Shown: positions 22,850 to 33,983, counted from the stretch's first letter. The stretch is 64,000 nucleotides of DNA from Desarmillaria ectypa (GCA_030407005.1 JAUDYN010000006.1:3658001-3722000); one strand, 5' to 3'. Numbers and translations are program-made. The notes: generated by a model from the letters alone, not told the origin.

Positions 22850-23372
22850 ACTTCCCCCATAGATAAGAACAGGGACGACGGACGAGATGGTGGAATGTTT
22901 CAGAACGTGACGCGATTGCCCGTCGCCTTCTGGATGAATTACTACATGCCAGATGGGTACATGTTCCACCAAAATAATGTCTTTTCGTACGCAGCTCGAT
23001 AAACTCTTATAATGCAGGCCATACACTCCGACTAAATCAAAATGAACGGGGGATAAAGTAGAGAAACGGACCAAACGCTACTGTCTGTCCGCCCAAGAAG
23101 CTACTTCAATGTTAGGGGACACTCCTGAACTCATAGCTGAGAGCTGTGTGTGTGACACCTATCCTCCATGGATTAGGGAGGCAGCAAGATTTTACTATTT
23201 TTCTCGTCGGAGACATGTAAGATCCTCGAAGTCAAGAAGTAATGGGTCAAACGTCGTATCTGCGGTAATGGTCACCTGTAAGAATATCAGACAAAGCTTC
23301 TGTGTCGGGAAAAAATGCGCACGAGAATTCAGATATATGCCGTTAGAGCCGTCTCTCCAGGTCAAAGAGGGA
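22850..23372 (-). repeat. Decayed ~500 bp duplicated segment, copy 2
   Basis: Partner of 20205-20700. The minus strand reads LCLIFLQVTITADTTFDPLL and LDFEDLTCLRRE, a longer open stretch than in copy 1, and further on HVLKHSTISSVVPVLI, matching HILKDSTISYVVPVLV. There is no complete open frame. The text loosely recalls F-box/LRR proteins, which is inference only. Confidence 0.5.
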
Positions 23373-23477
23373 GAATGCGGTATAGCAGGTGATAGTCGCG
23401 GTTGTAGCTGGAGAACTACGGAAATCCCGCCCTAATGTATACATGATCACGGAGGAACCGGACCGTGCCAATGCTCC
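23361..23477 (+). repeat. Dispersed repeat R1, copy 2
   Basis: Core ACGGAAATCCCG ... GATCACGGAG ... AACCGGACCGTGCCAA as in copies 1 and 3. The plus-strand reading GELRKSRPNVYMITEEPDRA is uninterrupted in this copy. Confidence 0.6.
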
Positions 23478-24620
23478 AACGTACTTTGTAACTCCTTACA
23501 CAGAGAATATTTTGCCTCGCATTATAGAGACAGAATGTACGACTGAATGGTTTGTTCAATTCAGATTTTTTTGAGTAGTTTGTAGCTATGAGTATACTAG
23601 CTACCACCAAAAAAATCACCGGAAATTGTGAAAACCATATCGGCCAAACCCTACAGAATATATAAAAACATTGTGTTGGACCTAAATATATGTCATTTAT
23701 AGTCTGCTGAAGCCTCTGCCTACAGGTCTCAGTTTCAAGGGCTCAAAGGCTTTGACAGATAGTAACAAATACGGTTTCCTTTAGCAGGCGTTGTGACTCC
23801 CCAGTCTGGAAAAAGTATCCAAGCTGTAAAAGGCAAATAAAGTTATTAAGTAATCCGATGTCGTAACAATGAACATTATCAACCCTCACTGCTGCGGTCT
23901 GCTGGTATTTTTTGTCGCAAAGACCGTGAACAAACACCGGCGGAGTTTTATGTACACCCTTCTGATAGTAAACACTGAACCCTAAATACTTAGTAAAATA
24001 CTTTCAGTTTTTGTTCTTATCTTTGTTCGTAGAGTTTCTTGCTGTATTCGAGCATAAAACACCTAAATACGTGTACGATGTCATTTTATGAGTGTTTCCT
24101 GGTTGGTTTTTTCCTGTCAACAATATTTGGTATTTCGTTCCTGTGTTTTTACTCACATCTTTCAAATCATTGCCGTCGGTGGTACGAGAACTCGTTGCGT
24201 GTTTTAATGTGTTCTGATTTTACGTGTTTCTGACATTTCAATGTATCTAAATAGAACATTGCTACGATTCTCGACTCTTGTTAGTATATACCCCATGATG
24301 TTTGCTTATCTCGCTGAACTGACTCGCCTGTTTGTGACACCTCGAACCCTTGCACACTCTATGACGGTTGCGACGACGGGCCTATCTTCAATAGCGGACT
24401 TGTCCCTTTGCACAGTTACGAGCCCGAAGTTATTGGCTATTGCTCTGGTTGAGGGAATCTACAATTAATTCATTTGCACCAATGTCTCTTTCGCCATGGG
24501 CAATTGGTTTTATGCCTTTGTTTTGAGCGTAGCTGCTGTTAGCCGTATTCTGAATCACATAACGGCGTCTGGAATGTTTATAATCGTCCCGTGCTTCTTA
24601 ACGTCATCCGGTCAGCTGCC
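23478..24620. other. Intergenic stretch upstream of the metallothionein
   Basis: AT-rich. A 75-residue frame at 24241-24468 is hydrophobic in part, but I cannot support it as a gene. Confidence 0.4.
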
Positions 24621-24709
24621 TTTTTGTGGATCCAATAAGATTCATGCGCGATTTCTTGGATACAGTGCGCTATTTTGTGGACCAGTCATATCATGCCCTA
24701 TTTTATGGA
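24621..24709 (+). promoter_or_regulatory. Repeated T(4-5)NTGGA motifs upstream of the metallothionein
   Basis: TTTTTGTGGA (24621), ATTTCTTGGA (24651), TATTTTGTGGA (24671) and TTTTATGGA (24701) lie 20-30 bp apart, about 50 bp before the TATA box. They could be binding sites for a metal-responsive factor. I see no classical Ace1 or Mac1 consensus. Confidence 0.35.
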
Positions 24710-24748
24710 CAACAAGATAAACAGTCATCAACACTATGACCCAAATCC

Positions 24749-24756
24749 TATATAAG
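24749..24756 (+). promoter_or_regulatory. TATA box of the metallothionein gene
   Basis: TATATAAG, 84 bp before the start codon. Confidence 0.65.
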
Positions 24757-24832
24757 ACCGCCCAATCTAGGGAGAAAATTTCAGTAAACCCTTACGACTC
24801 AGAAACACCTACCAACTGTACCAACCAATATC

Positions 24833-25060
24833 ATGTTCACTGTTCGTATTATCCTTCCTATATTTCTATCCCCATGCTGATCATCTATAATTTCACAGAC
24901 TACTCAAGTTCCCGTCGCCGAGGCCTGCGGCAGTCCTTCGTGCAGCTGCAGCTCGTGAGTAATGTCTTGCTCGCACCTAAAACGTCCCGCTAATGGATGG
25001 ATGATTTTCAGGTGCTCTTGCGCTGCCGGCGAGTGCGACTGCTGCTCATGCAAGAACTAA
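24833..25060 (+). CDS. Small Cys-rich metallothionein, three exons
   Basis: Exons 24833-24841 (9 nt), 24899-24954 and 25012-25060, giving 37 residues. The mature text begins MFTTTQVPVAEACGSP and continues with SCSCSSCSC and ECDCCSCKN. It has nine cysteines arranged mostly as CxC and CC pairs, with no aromatic residue after position 2 and no His. That composition is diagnostic of fungal metallothioneins, which bind Cu(I) or Zn(II)/Cd(II) in the cytosol. The intron donors are gttcgt and gtgagt, and both acceptors are good (ttcacag, ttttcag). Nine cysteines is a little more than the seven of the Neurospora copper type. Upstream are a TATA box and a set of repeated motifs, as expected for an inducible gene. 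Confidence 0.85.
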
Positions 25061-25372
25061 TTCGACTTTGTGATGAGATCTTGCCGTCGGATTAGCATAG
25101 TTCAAAGCCATGACATTATTGATGGCGGCGAGTTAGTTACATTGAATTGAATCGAGAACCTTTCAGCGATATGACAGAACCGACTGATTGGTCAAAGAAC
25201 AATTAGATGTGTCGTACCTGAGAAGCGGCGTTAGCTCAGTGTCATGGTACACCCAATCCTTCTCAAAGACGACATGAAAGGTTCTACTTCTGTTAAAGCT
25301 AGGACCCAGGTCTTCATAAGTTATGGTCGCGGGTTTGATTTCATGGTAGAGGTTAATGTACATGCGCCGACG

Positions 25373-26369
25373 TTAGAGATTGAAATATACAACTATTTGG
25401 AACCGCCTGGTACCCACAGTGTTCCCGAAGGAAACTTGATTGTCACTATACCAATCTCCTTGGTTAAAATTAAAGAACGAAAACGTTGGGACGGACTTAC
25501 CTGGCAGATACCCTAGGCCGATCTGTCGCCATGCCTTCTCAGTGTCGGGATACCTTCTGACAAATTCTCGTACTTGCATTTGTCCCTGGTCAACGAAGGA
25601 CTGTGGTATCCATCCTTCGCGCTTCATCATTAACCAAGCATTCAGGTTCGCCGTCTTGGGTGCGGCGGATAGGGTGAGGAGCTCACGAATATCGCGTACG
25701 TCAGTGGGCTGCTTTGCCTGTATATGCATAGCCGCAGAATTTCCGTGATCCATCCATCCCTGCAGTTTCATTAGGAGAAGCAGGATGAAGGGCATCACAG
25801 GAAGCCCCTGAGATGGTGTATGCCACTGCCCGGGTAGGCTTGTATGCCATACGATAGTAGACGAAGGGACTGGGGGTATGTTCATTGACCCCGGAACGAG
25901 AACGTCGACTTTGCAGCAGCGTCTCAGTTCTCTGGATACTCTCGAAGATCCAGAAAGATCGTAGTAGAGAAGTCGATAGGTGGCGAAGGGGTTCTTGGAA
26001 GAGACAACGTAGAAGTTCTGGTCGGTTTGAACAAGGAGATCTTTGAGATCCTCTTGTTCCCATGGTCCACCATTCGAGTTTGCCGAGATGATTACAATGT
26101 CGACGTCCTATTAAAGATTCTGTGAGAGTTGATCCCTGTACTAGAGCATTGATACACACATTCGGTACCCGGGTGGCCCCATAGCAGAAACATGCGACGC
26201 TCCCAAACAGACAGCCCTGAATTCCTAATGACAGGAAGGCATCAACTGCAGCACGGGCCACCCTCAGAATTTCACCTGCTGTTAGGGATTGAGAACGGTT
26301 CGTCGGCATTGCGTTCCCACTCCAATTGAGAGGGCAAGAGGGCGCTTGTCGCAAGGAAGAACCGAGCAA
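25373..26369 (-). CDS. Nucleotidyltransferase-fold protein
   Basis: Exons on the minus strand: 26369-26160, 26107-25501 and, less certainly, 25458-25373, giving about 300 residues (280 if the ATG at 26309 is used). Near residue 50 the text LFGSVACFCYGATRVPNDVD fits the nucleotidyltransferase superfamily motif hG[GS]...DhD, with splicing between N and the first D of DVDIV. Further conserved text: WEQEDLKDLLVQTDQNFYVV, ATYRLLYYDL, then CKVDVLVPGSMNIP with a possible third acidic residue. A helical C-terminal half follows (MPFILLLLMKLQGWMDH, DVRDIRELL). Similar stand-alone NTase-like proteins are common in Agaricomycetes; their substrate is unknown. The 42-nt last intron is open in frame, so the C-terminus is provisional. 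Confidence 0.75.
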
Positions 26370-27368
26370 CGTTACGGTTTCCCATCAGATAGTAGTTATT
26401 TTAGAAAGCGTGGGAGTAACGCGATCTATCAAGGAGTCTGGCCATTGAGAAGTGGTGGAGGTGGAGGTGGAAGAGGCGCCCGGCCCGAGGAGCACCAATT
26501 TCAGCCACTGGAAGATGTTGACAAACTTTGGCAAATTTAGCGGCATAGTTTGGCGCTTCTCAAAAATGAATTACCTCTTGAATCTTCATTACCACCCGAA
26601 TCAGTGTCCCGACTCCAGATGAAACTTTATTTCGTCATAGGTATAACTTCAGATTTTTTTCTGGTTTATTTCCCCTTGCCTGATGTTAAATTCATCCAGC
26701 CATGTAGCCAGCCTCTTGACTCCCCTCGGCGTGAGTAAAGTCGAATCGGGACTCGCCCACTACACTCGCCGGAAAATCAGGTCTACGTCCTCTCCCACTG
26801 CCTTCGATTCGGTAGAAGTGCTGGAGAAACGTTCCATCAATACTTCGCTCTTGATGATATTTCAGGTTATCTATCAAAAGACTCTCAGTAACTCTGGAGT
26901 CCGCGGCCTGGGTCCTTGGGATAGAAATACTAGCTCTGAACACGAATTTTTCGTTGATTACGTTCCATTCGCTCATCAGATTTTTTTAAAAGTCGAAGTT
27001 CCGACACGTAGACTTAGTTTCGATACTGTCATTGATTTACTCCTGCGAAGGCACCAAATTTCTTCACATTTCATCCATTTGGGCCTCGTTGTAAATAGGC
27101 TGCCTCCCATTTAATCCAATTAAATTTTCGTATCAAATTACTGCCCGTTGCACCGGATTGAGCCACTCGGACAACCGAAACAAACGGTCTGGCCACGCGA
27201 AAAGATTGCCAGGAACGGTTACTCCAACGAATTGGTTGGACAGAAATCGTACCTGTCGGTGATTGTCTTGCGGTTTAACCTTTATGAGGAACTTTCACCT
27301 CACAACCTCCAATTCTCGCCATATACAGCTATCCCTCAAATATCAATCCATCATTTCGCTCAGGGCAA
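26370..27368. other. Intergenic stretch
   Basis: Open frames exist on both strands (26683-27114 plus, 26692-26976 minus) but they overlap and have no domain text. A GGTGGAGGTGGAGGTGGAAG purine patch lies at about 26453-26472. Confidence 0.4.
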
Positions 27369-27375
27369 TATAAAG
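27369..27375 (+). promoter_or_regulatory. TATA box of the C2H2 gene
   Basis: TATAAAG, about 125 bp before the start codon, followed by a long CT-rich leader (CTCCCTCTTTCTCCCTCC). Confidence 0.55.
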
Positions 27376-27494
27376 GGAGGACAAACCACAACATCTCCCT
27401 CTTTCTCCCTCCCACGACCTCAAAAATTTCTTTCGCTCCCTCATTCTCCCCTCAACTTAGCTGTTCCCTTTTCCGTTCCTACGTCTTGTCTACA

Positions 27495-28604
27495 ATGCCT
27501 GCAGTGAAAGCGAAAAAGGTGATCCATACATTTCTCCCCTCAGAGGCGATGTTGATGTGCTCGAAGGCTTGCCCGAAGTGTAACAAGAACGTCTTGAATC
27601 TCAAACGACACCTCCTCATTCACCTTGATTATTCTGAACGACCGTGAGTCTGATGTTCTATCGTTTGACACGTCGCTGAATGTGTCCCATCAGGTATCGC
27701 TGCCCTTGGGAAGGTTGCACGGTCGCCACAACACAGGCAGCTGGACTGGAGATCCACATTAACACGATACAGTATGTGCGATATATTTGCCCTACATTTT
27801 CAGGACTCCCTGACCGCCTTACTCAGTACCGGGCTGAAGCCTCATCTATGCCCTGAGGATGATTGCGACTTTGCTACTGGCGACACATCAAAGCTCTGCA
27901 ATCATCGAAAACGCGAGCACAAATACGTTCCAGGGCAAAGAAATAATCGAAAGAAGAGAGTGACAAAGGCCGAAGAGGCGTCCGACGAGAACGCGCTGGA
28001 AGAATCACCCTTTGTTAGGAGCAGCCCTGGGGTCAACTCCATGCGGAAGGCTGGTCGGGGTTTCGTCAACAAAGGCGGAGAGGAGCTGCCAATTGCCGCG
28101 CTTCCATTCCCATTCTCCAAGATTTCCCCCCCTACCTTTACGCCTGTCGTGTATGAGCAGGCCCAGGTGCGCGCTCAGCATCCCATGACCGTGAACTGCC
28201 TATTTCCGGTATCCTGGGCCATTCCAGCGCAGGCGCCTATCATGCAAGCATGCGGTGACAGATTGATTGAAGGCCCAGGGTGTTATGCCCCTTGTCAAAA
28301 TTATGCGCCAGCCGTGTACCCCCGCGATGCGGTGTATCCGAATTTCCAGTTTCCCCGCGCAGTGGTACCTAGGGCATTTGCAGGAGGACCTCTCGCAACT
28401 GTGAATAACGACCTCGAGGGCTGGTCGACTCCCAAAGCTGCGGGTTATGTGAATTGTGGGTACACGGAAGCCAGGGCGGGCGTCGGTGGTGGTGGTGCGC
28501 ATTGGTCTGAAGCTCTTCCGACGCATGGTATTGATACCTCGTTTGATTCTCCACTCAACGAACTTCTCGCTGCGATGAACAGATGTGACATGTCTTGTTA
28601 TTAG
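27495..28604 (+). CDS. C2H2 zinc-finger protein, three fingers
   Basis: Exons 27495-27643, 27694-27771 and 27827-28604, giving 334 residues. Finger 1 reads CPKCNKNVLNLKRHLLIH, finger 2 begins CPWEGCTVATT and ends HINTIH, and finger 3 is CPEDDCDFATGDTSKLCNHR plus KREH. Splicing builds the Kruppel-type linkers SERPYRC and HTGLKPHLC across both introns, which fixes the junctions. A basic patch (NNRKKRVTK) after finger 3 could be a nuclear signal. The remaining 200 residues are Pro/Ala/Tyr-rich and low in complexity. It is probably a sequence-specific DNA-binding regulator; the target is unknown. Confidence 0.85.
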
Positions 28605-28896
28605 ATATTTCACTGTATCCACTAAACTCCAGCCTGTACGCACTGTAGTTGTGTTTCTTTCCCTCTTCCTGTCGTTGGTATCGCTTTCCTTGTACAGCTG
28701 TTGTCGTTATGGTTTTGCAGTTCTTGTATTGTACCGGAGAAAATGAGATCAAAAGGAAATATTTGTTTGTAAATATATGATGACTTGATCCCTGGGGATG
28801 AAGAACAAGAACAAGAGCAGGGAACGGTTGCAGTCACCAATGATGATTTACAAGGTGAAACTTCGATCAATCTTCCTCAATTGGAGCCGTTTACTA

Positions 28897-29913
28897 TCAG
28901 GGCTTCAGGACTGTCCCCCAGTCAAATCTTTCAAACGCCTGCTTCGTCGTAACCAGTCGAGCGGGATCAATGCCAAGATCTTCCTTCGTCAGCATGGAGT
29001 CGCCATAGCCTCCAAGTCCTTCTACTTCAAAAAATTTTGCCATGACCGCCAATTCCTTCCCAAACAACTCTCCTGCAAAGAAAGTCTTCGCGTACTCTTC
29101 CCCATCGAGGTGGACGTACTCGGCGTCGACACCTAATATTTTTGCCCACAAGTCAAGGAAGTCTCCGAATGATAGGTCGTCGACAGATCCTAGGACGTAT
29201 TTCGATGGGAGAGATATCGCGGGGTTTTTCAGGATGGCCTCGACGAATACCCCAACGTTAATTTCGGCGAGACCCATCATGGGTGTAAGCGTCCCGGGCG
29301 AGCATGGTTGCACCCATGCGTATTTCCCAGATGATACATCTTTTACGGGTGGAAAGAGCTCTAGGATGTTGGACGCGTAGTATCCAGAATAGAAGAAGGT
29401 CGTTTTGTTGGCAAGGGAAGGGAGGAAGGTGAGGATGTAGTCGTCAACGGCGGCCTTACAGTCGAAATGGGGTACAGCAAAAGAGTGCGTGTAGGGGAGG
29501 GTGCTCCAGACGAAGTGTTGGAGGGTCGGCGTGGAGGCTGCGGCGTTGGCGATGTTCTGGCCTTGTTTGATTTCTAACTTGGAGGATTCTTCTGGACCGA
29601 GGGTAGCGAGTGTTGTTAAAGCATTTGTCAGGCCAAAGGCGGCATATGCACCCTGTGTCAATGACGATAAGTCACGTGGGAGGAAACAAGAGCAAGAGAG
29701 GCAAACCTGTAGCGCGTTCACTACACTTTCGTAGTCGTCAAGGTCTGCGTATACGACTTCAGCACCTTCGGACACAAGTTCTTTGGCTTTGTCGCCAGTT
29801 GTATTACGGCTAGCGGCACGTACTTTGTACGACGGGTTTTTGAGAAGGGCTGTGACGACGGAGCCACCGTGTTTTCCGGTGGCACCAAAGACGACGACAA
29901 TCTTTGGTAGCAT
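28897..29913 (-). CDS. NmrA-like NAD(P)-binding protein
   Basis: Two exons on the minus strand, 29913-29707 and 29652-28897, giving 320 residues; the 54-nt intron is open in frame. The N-terminus MLPKIVVVFGATGKHGGSVV carries the glycine-rich motif GATGKHG of atypical SDRs in the NmrA/HSCARG group. It is followed by VRAASRNTTGDKAKELVSEG (the NADP-recognising region) and ADLDDYESVVNAL. There is no YxxxK catalytic pair in the expected place, consistent with a redox-sensing or regulatory role rather than a dehydrogenase. The length is normal for the family. It runs convergently with the C2H2 gene upstream, about 290 bp apart. Confidence 0.88.
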   Translation of the reverse strand: MLPKIVVVFGATGKHGGSVVTALLKNPSYKVRAASRNTTGDKAKELVSEGAEVVYADLDDYESVVNALQVCLSCSCFLPRDLSSLTQGAYAAFGLTNALTTLATLGPEESSKLEIKQGQNIANAAASTPTLQHFVWSTLPYTHSFAVPHFDCKAAVDDYILTFLPSLANKTTFFYSGYYASNILELFPPVKDVSSGKYAWVQPCSPGTLTPMMGLAEINVGVFVEAILKNPAISLPSKYVLGSVDDLSFGDFLDLWAKILGVDAEYVHLDGEEYAKTFFAGELFGKELAVMAKFFEVEGLGGYGDSMLTKEDLGIDPARLVTTKQAFERFDWGTVLKP

Positions 29914-29948
29914 GATTGAACAGTAGAGAGTGTTGTTGTCTGCACCGG

Positions 29949-29956
29949 TTTTTATA
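29949..29956 (-). promoter_or_regulatory. TATA box of the NmrA-like gene
   Basis: TATAAAAA on the minus strand, about 36 bp before the start codon. Confidence 0.5.
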
Positions 29957-32872
29957 GCGCTGTGAAATCTGAGTCATACGATGTCCGTGTCAAACAACAT
30001 ATCCTGGGCAATCTTTGGGGGGCCAAGATAGATATTACAGCGTCAGCCTTACGGCATTCACAATAGTTCCACGGGAAATTAGGGCTAAGCAGTGATGACA
30101 TCCCCAAAGATGAGCAAATTTCCGGAAAATGACAAAGATGAAGTAGGTGTGGCCTGAAGTCCTCCTTGAGAACTAAATATTTATTTAATTTTAAGAAAAA
30201 TCCATTCAAATTCTACCAGTCACGGAATATAATTGTTTTGAGGACGAGCCAAGTTCAGAGAGTCCCAGGCAGCAAGACTAGTCCTAGTAGTTCGGTGACT
30301 GTTCGGTGTTCAAAGTCCAAACAAGCTGACCGAAAAAGCAAATCGAGCTGGGCGACCAAAAAATAAAAGATGTCATAGCCAATCGTCGCCGTGGGAGCTT
30401 TCTTGAGGTTTGGATGCTGGTATAAGACGTATCAAAGTTATTGTTGGATTTGAAGAAGAACCGGGAAAGACGGGCGCTGACGTAGCTTGCGGAAGCAGCG
30501 CACATAATGTGCTGATTAAGCAGACGAGAGACACTTCGAATCTCTCTCGATTGCAGCCAGCACCGCTTACGCGCGGAATCTTCACCCACCCATACATCCT
30601 TGAGCTTTGACTCCGGGGAGTCCATATCCCTCTGGAATCTCGCTCATGAGAGTATTATCTCCCCCCATCCAATTCAGGAAGTCAGCAGTCCCTTAGGCAG
30701 CATCGCGTCTGGCAGCAGCACGTGCCCGTGTCGGTTTATTTCCACTATTTTTCTTCCACCACCACCTGTGATGGAAATTGATTCTTCCTTACTTCATGCG
30801 ACGCTGACCGCAGCGACGCCTCTCTACTCTAGTGACTCTATGCCTTCGAATTTCTCCACCGTCGCTGTGTTGACTTCGAAAAGCTAAAGATGAGCTGTGG
30901 GATGTAACAGTAAGCTCTCAGTTTTGCGTCAGTGGCGTTGTACCTCGTCACTTCCATTTCATCTGTAGATCGAAAAACGTTCACTACGACTATGGAGGAT
31001 ACACCTACACGACCCATTGTCTCATCGTACCGGATTTCTGCGGCGGTAGGCTGTATCTGCAGCTGTGAAGAATACCGTTGCCATGCAGATCCATCCTTAA
31101 TGTAAGCCCTGCCATACGCTTTTGCCTCTTGTCAACTTATATCATACGAAGGGTCGCGGCTCACCTCAATGGAATCCAAGTGAGGTAGTTGACCTAGTTA
31201 TCTGTAGGTTCTCCTTTCGATTATCATCCTTTCGTTGAATAGTGTCGTTGGAGCAGCATGCTCCTTCATTCTCATGAAAGAGACCCGTCCCAAGGCAAAC
31301 ACCTTCAGCCTGGAAGAAAGCTGATTCTCAGTCACTGCAGAAGCATTCCGTTCCCTTCTGAAAAGACGTGCTAGGAAGTCAAGCAAGCTGCTGCTATGAA
31401 AATGTGAGCTCTTCGTCGGTGATTTACCTACCGTTACTCATTTATATCGTGCAGTCTAAGTGACTTGTCCTTTCTACGCATGTGCACAATTGTACGAGAA
31501 CATGTGTCATCATATGATATAGTTATCTAATAATGTATATATTGGTCTGGGTAAATATCCTTATAATTATTCCAACATATAATGGCCTCAAGATGATGTC
31601 TCGCAAAATGACACCACCATCGTGTTCACTTAAATATAGCGGATTCATCATTACCGTTTCAAGCCAATACCATTAACATGAATAACTTTTGGTGGCACAC
31701 GCCCTAAGTCTTCCTCCCAACGCTTTCGGCGTCAATGGACGACACCTGTTCTTCCCCCGGTATTTCGGAGGGTGCTTGGGGTTTGCACGCATACGTTGTT
31801 CACCCCACAGTGTCGCTCTGCAAGTTTTCTGCAAACATCGAAGATGTTCGTGTTCCCCGTGGGTGGGAAAATGAACTCCACCACCAACGATGTTTATTTG
31901 CTGTGCATAGTTGGGGAAGATATCAGAAGGTGCTACGATCCGATCTGTATCTGAGAGGAATAAAGATTTAAATGGAAAAGGAGACGATGGAGCGGTGTTG
32001 GGATTGAACCAAGCCGGTGACGAAGTTATCGTTGGGAGGAGGACATATCTTAGGGCCGGCAGCGCTCGACTTGCGAGCGGTGAAATCAGCCTTCTACCAG
32101 GAGAGACATTGTTAGTGTGATTAAATATGATATTTGTGAAGAAGGTCAAGTAGCTTTGAAATATACATTTCCTTGTATACTGGGCCACAGAGGATACCCT
32201 GCTCTGCGCAAGGGGCATTGTATCCTGAGTTGACAGGTAACTCTGTGCCGGAATCTCCTCCAACGGTTCGAAAAAGGGTAGAGCACGAGCCGCCACTCGT
32301 ATATAATTGTATGGTGACATCTACGCCCCTTGTAACACACCCAAGACATCTCAGCACAAAGTTATTCTCCCATGATTCCAGAAGTTCAGTGGCATCACGA
32401 GAGAAAAGCGACATGACAGAAGGAAGTGAGAGTGTGCAGGACTAGTTTCAAAGAGGGCGGTACAAACTATTTGAGAAATGGCGCATCTTTGTTGGACCTG
32501 ATTGGTACTCTGATCACGAGAACAAAGACTGCACCCGGTTGGCCTTTTTTTGAGAGAAGTTTCATGAGGGATGATCGTAACGCATTACTTTCTGAATATG
32601 ATTATCATATAAACTTCTGATAGGGGCACCTTGCTTTTGAGGTGCTACTTTGATATGCAGACTCGAATCAAAAGAATCGGTCCCATACACGGATTAGAAG
32701 TGTCACGTTTCACATGACCGTGACATATCGCGCGACGCGTAACATTTCCTCCCAATCAATTTGGCAAAATTCGTCTCTAACCTATACCATCTCTCTCACG
32801 TAATAACAAACTCACCTGCGCATATCTCTCCTAAATCGATTTTCCTCTTTTGTTCTGCATACCTATGTTCGT
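29957..32872. other. Intergenic stretch, 2.9 kb
   Basis: No gene I can support. The longest frame (31673-32320, minus, 215 codons) has no recognisable motif, no splice pattern and overlaps plus-strand frames of similar quality. Confidence 0.45.
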
Positions 32873-33074
32873 TGTAACTATTTCAGTGGGAGTATTGCTG
32901 AGTAGAGAATACTAAATTGTTAGCTATTAGAGCTCGAGACGATCTCCTTAAATACAGAATGTATCTAGAATGTTCTACCAAAGTACCTAATGATATCCTA
33001 GTATCGTGCCAAATTTATGTTACCGAATTGTTCGGGAATCTTCCGGCACAAGCTTGAAGTTGCAAATCCCAACA
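32873..33074 (+). mobile_element. Solo LTR, family LTR1 (copy B, longest)
   Basis: Runs from TGTAACTATTTCAGTGGGAG to AAATCCCAACA, 202 bp, with TG...CA ends, matching copy A and inverted copy C. It contains CTAGAATGTTCTA, an imperfect palindrome shared by all copies. No target duplication is evident. Confidence 0.6.
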
Positions 33075-33075
33075 A

Positions 33076-33280
33076 TGTTAGAATCGTGGGGCCGTACTCA
33101 AACGAAGTGAGTAGTAAGTTGGTCTAAATCTGTATATAACGTGACATGGGGACTAACTATGACATTTACAGCCTTATATACTACGAAAACTCCGCGAGAA
33201 TAAGCAAACATGTAAGTAAATCTGTATGAGAATCAAACGGCGACTGACTGTGGGTGCTATGAGAAGCTCAAAATCTCACA
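33076..33280 (+). mobile_element. Solo LTR, family LTR2 (copy 1)
   Basis: Runs from TGTTAGAATCGTGGGGCCG to AAATCTCACA, 205 bp, with TGT...ACA ends. It aligns along its whole length with 55103-55308 and starts one base after LTR1 copy B ends. Confidence 0.6.
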
Positions 33281-33629
33281 ACCTAGGATCTAGGAAGAGG
33301 ATACTGATTTCGCTTCGAACTCCAAAATTGCTTCAAAATCCTTCCCGTTCGAGGCTAAAGCGAATAGAATTCCGAAGCATTTTCAACCGTCGGTTGTCGA
33401 TGACAAATTTCAAATGCAGTACCATTCATAAGGCGAGACTCCACGAAGACCGTTGTCAATAATACATTGTTCATCCCCAAATCTACCTTAATCGGCGATG
33501 CTATTGCAAATTTACAGTGCTATTCGACACTTGTAGTTTTAGACCATTCTCTACTACCTACCACCTGAATGTTTGAAATCCCGTTCTAGAACAGATACTC
33601 ACATCTCTACACACTCCCTTTTTCTCAAG

Positions 33630-33983
33630 ATGTCTTGCGCTGGCTTGGAAGACATGGTCACCTCGGATCTAGTCGTTGGTGCGAGCGACAACTATACTGT
33701 AAAGGACATCGTACCGCTCACTCTGGCTCCTCATTCTCAATTATCGATGGCACATCTACAGTACGTTATACCCGACAGGAACAATATAATGTACTGGTAT
33801 CCGGCCCGTAAATTTTGGGCTTATAGTGGCGATACACCTTTCTGTCTCTGGCACGATTCAATCGGACTGGAGAACTATGCTGCTGAATATTTACAAGTTC
33901 GTCGCTATCTTCACTATTCTGGTCGATCGTTGCTTATCTCGCTATTCGCCTACAGCAAACCACCGAAAAGGAAACACAAATGA
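33630..33983 (+). CDS. Hypothetical protein (possible spliced membrane protein)
   Basis: From ATG at 33630 (MSCAGLEDMVTSDLVVGASD) the frame is open through NYTVKDIVPLTLAPHSQLSM and FWAYSGDTPFCLWHDSIGLE. After 33895 a hydrophobic stretch appears in a different frame (NIYKFVAIFTILVDRCLS), so either an intron or a frameshift lies there. I do not recognise the family. It lies between LTR remnants and may be a decaying gene. Confidence 0.3.
   Translation: MSCAGLEDMVTSDLVVGASDNYTVKDIVPLTLAPHSQLSMAHLQYVIPDRNNIMYWYPARKFWAYSGDTPFCLWHDSIGLENYAAEYLQVRRYLHYSGRSLLISLFAYSKPPKRKHK

Noticed and set aside
25225..25350. A-box-like GTTAGCTCAGTG and B-box-like GGGTTTGATTTC
   Set aside because: They are about 100 bp apart with no anticodon or acceptor stem; perhaps a tRNA relic but not supportable.
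26683..27114. 143-codon plus-strand frame
   Set aside because: Overlaps an equally plausible minus-strand frame and has no recognisable features.
31673..32320. 215-codon minus-strand frame
   Set aside because: No recognisable motif, no exon structure, and competing frames of equal quality on the other strand.
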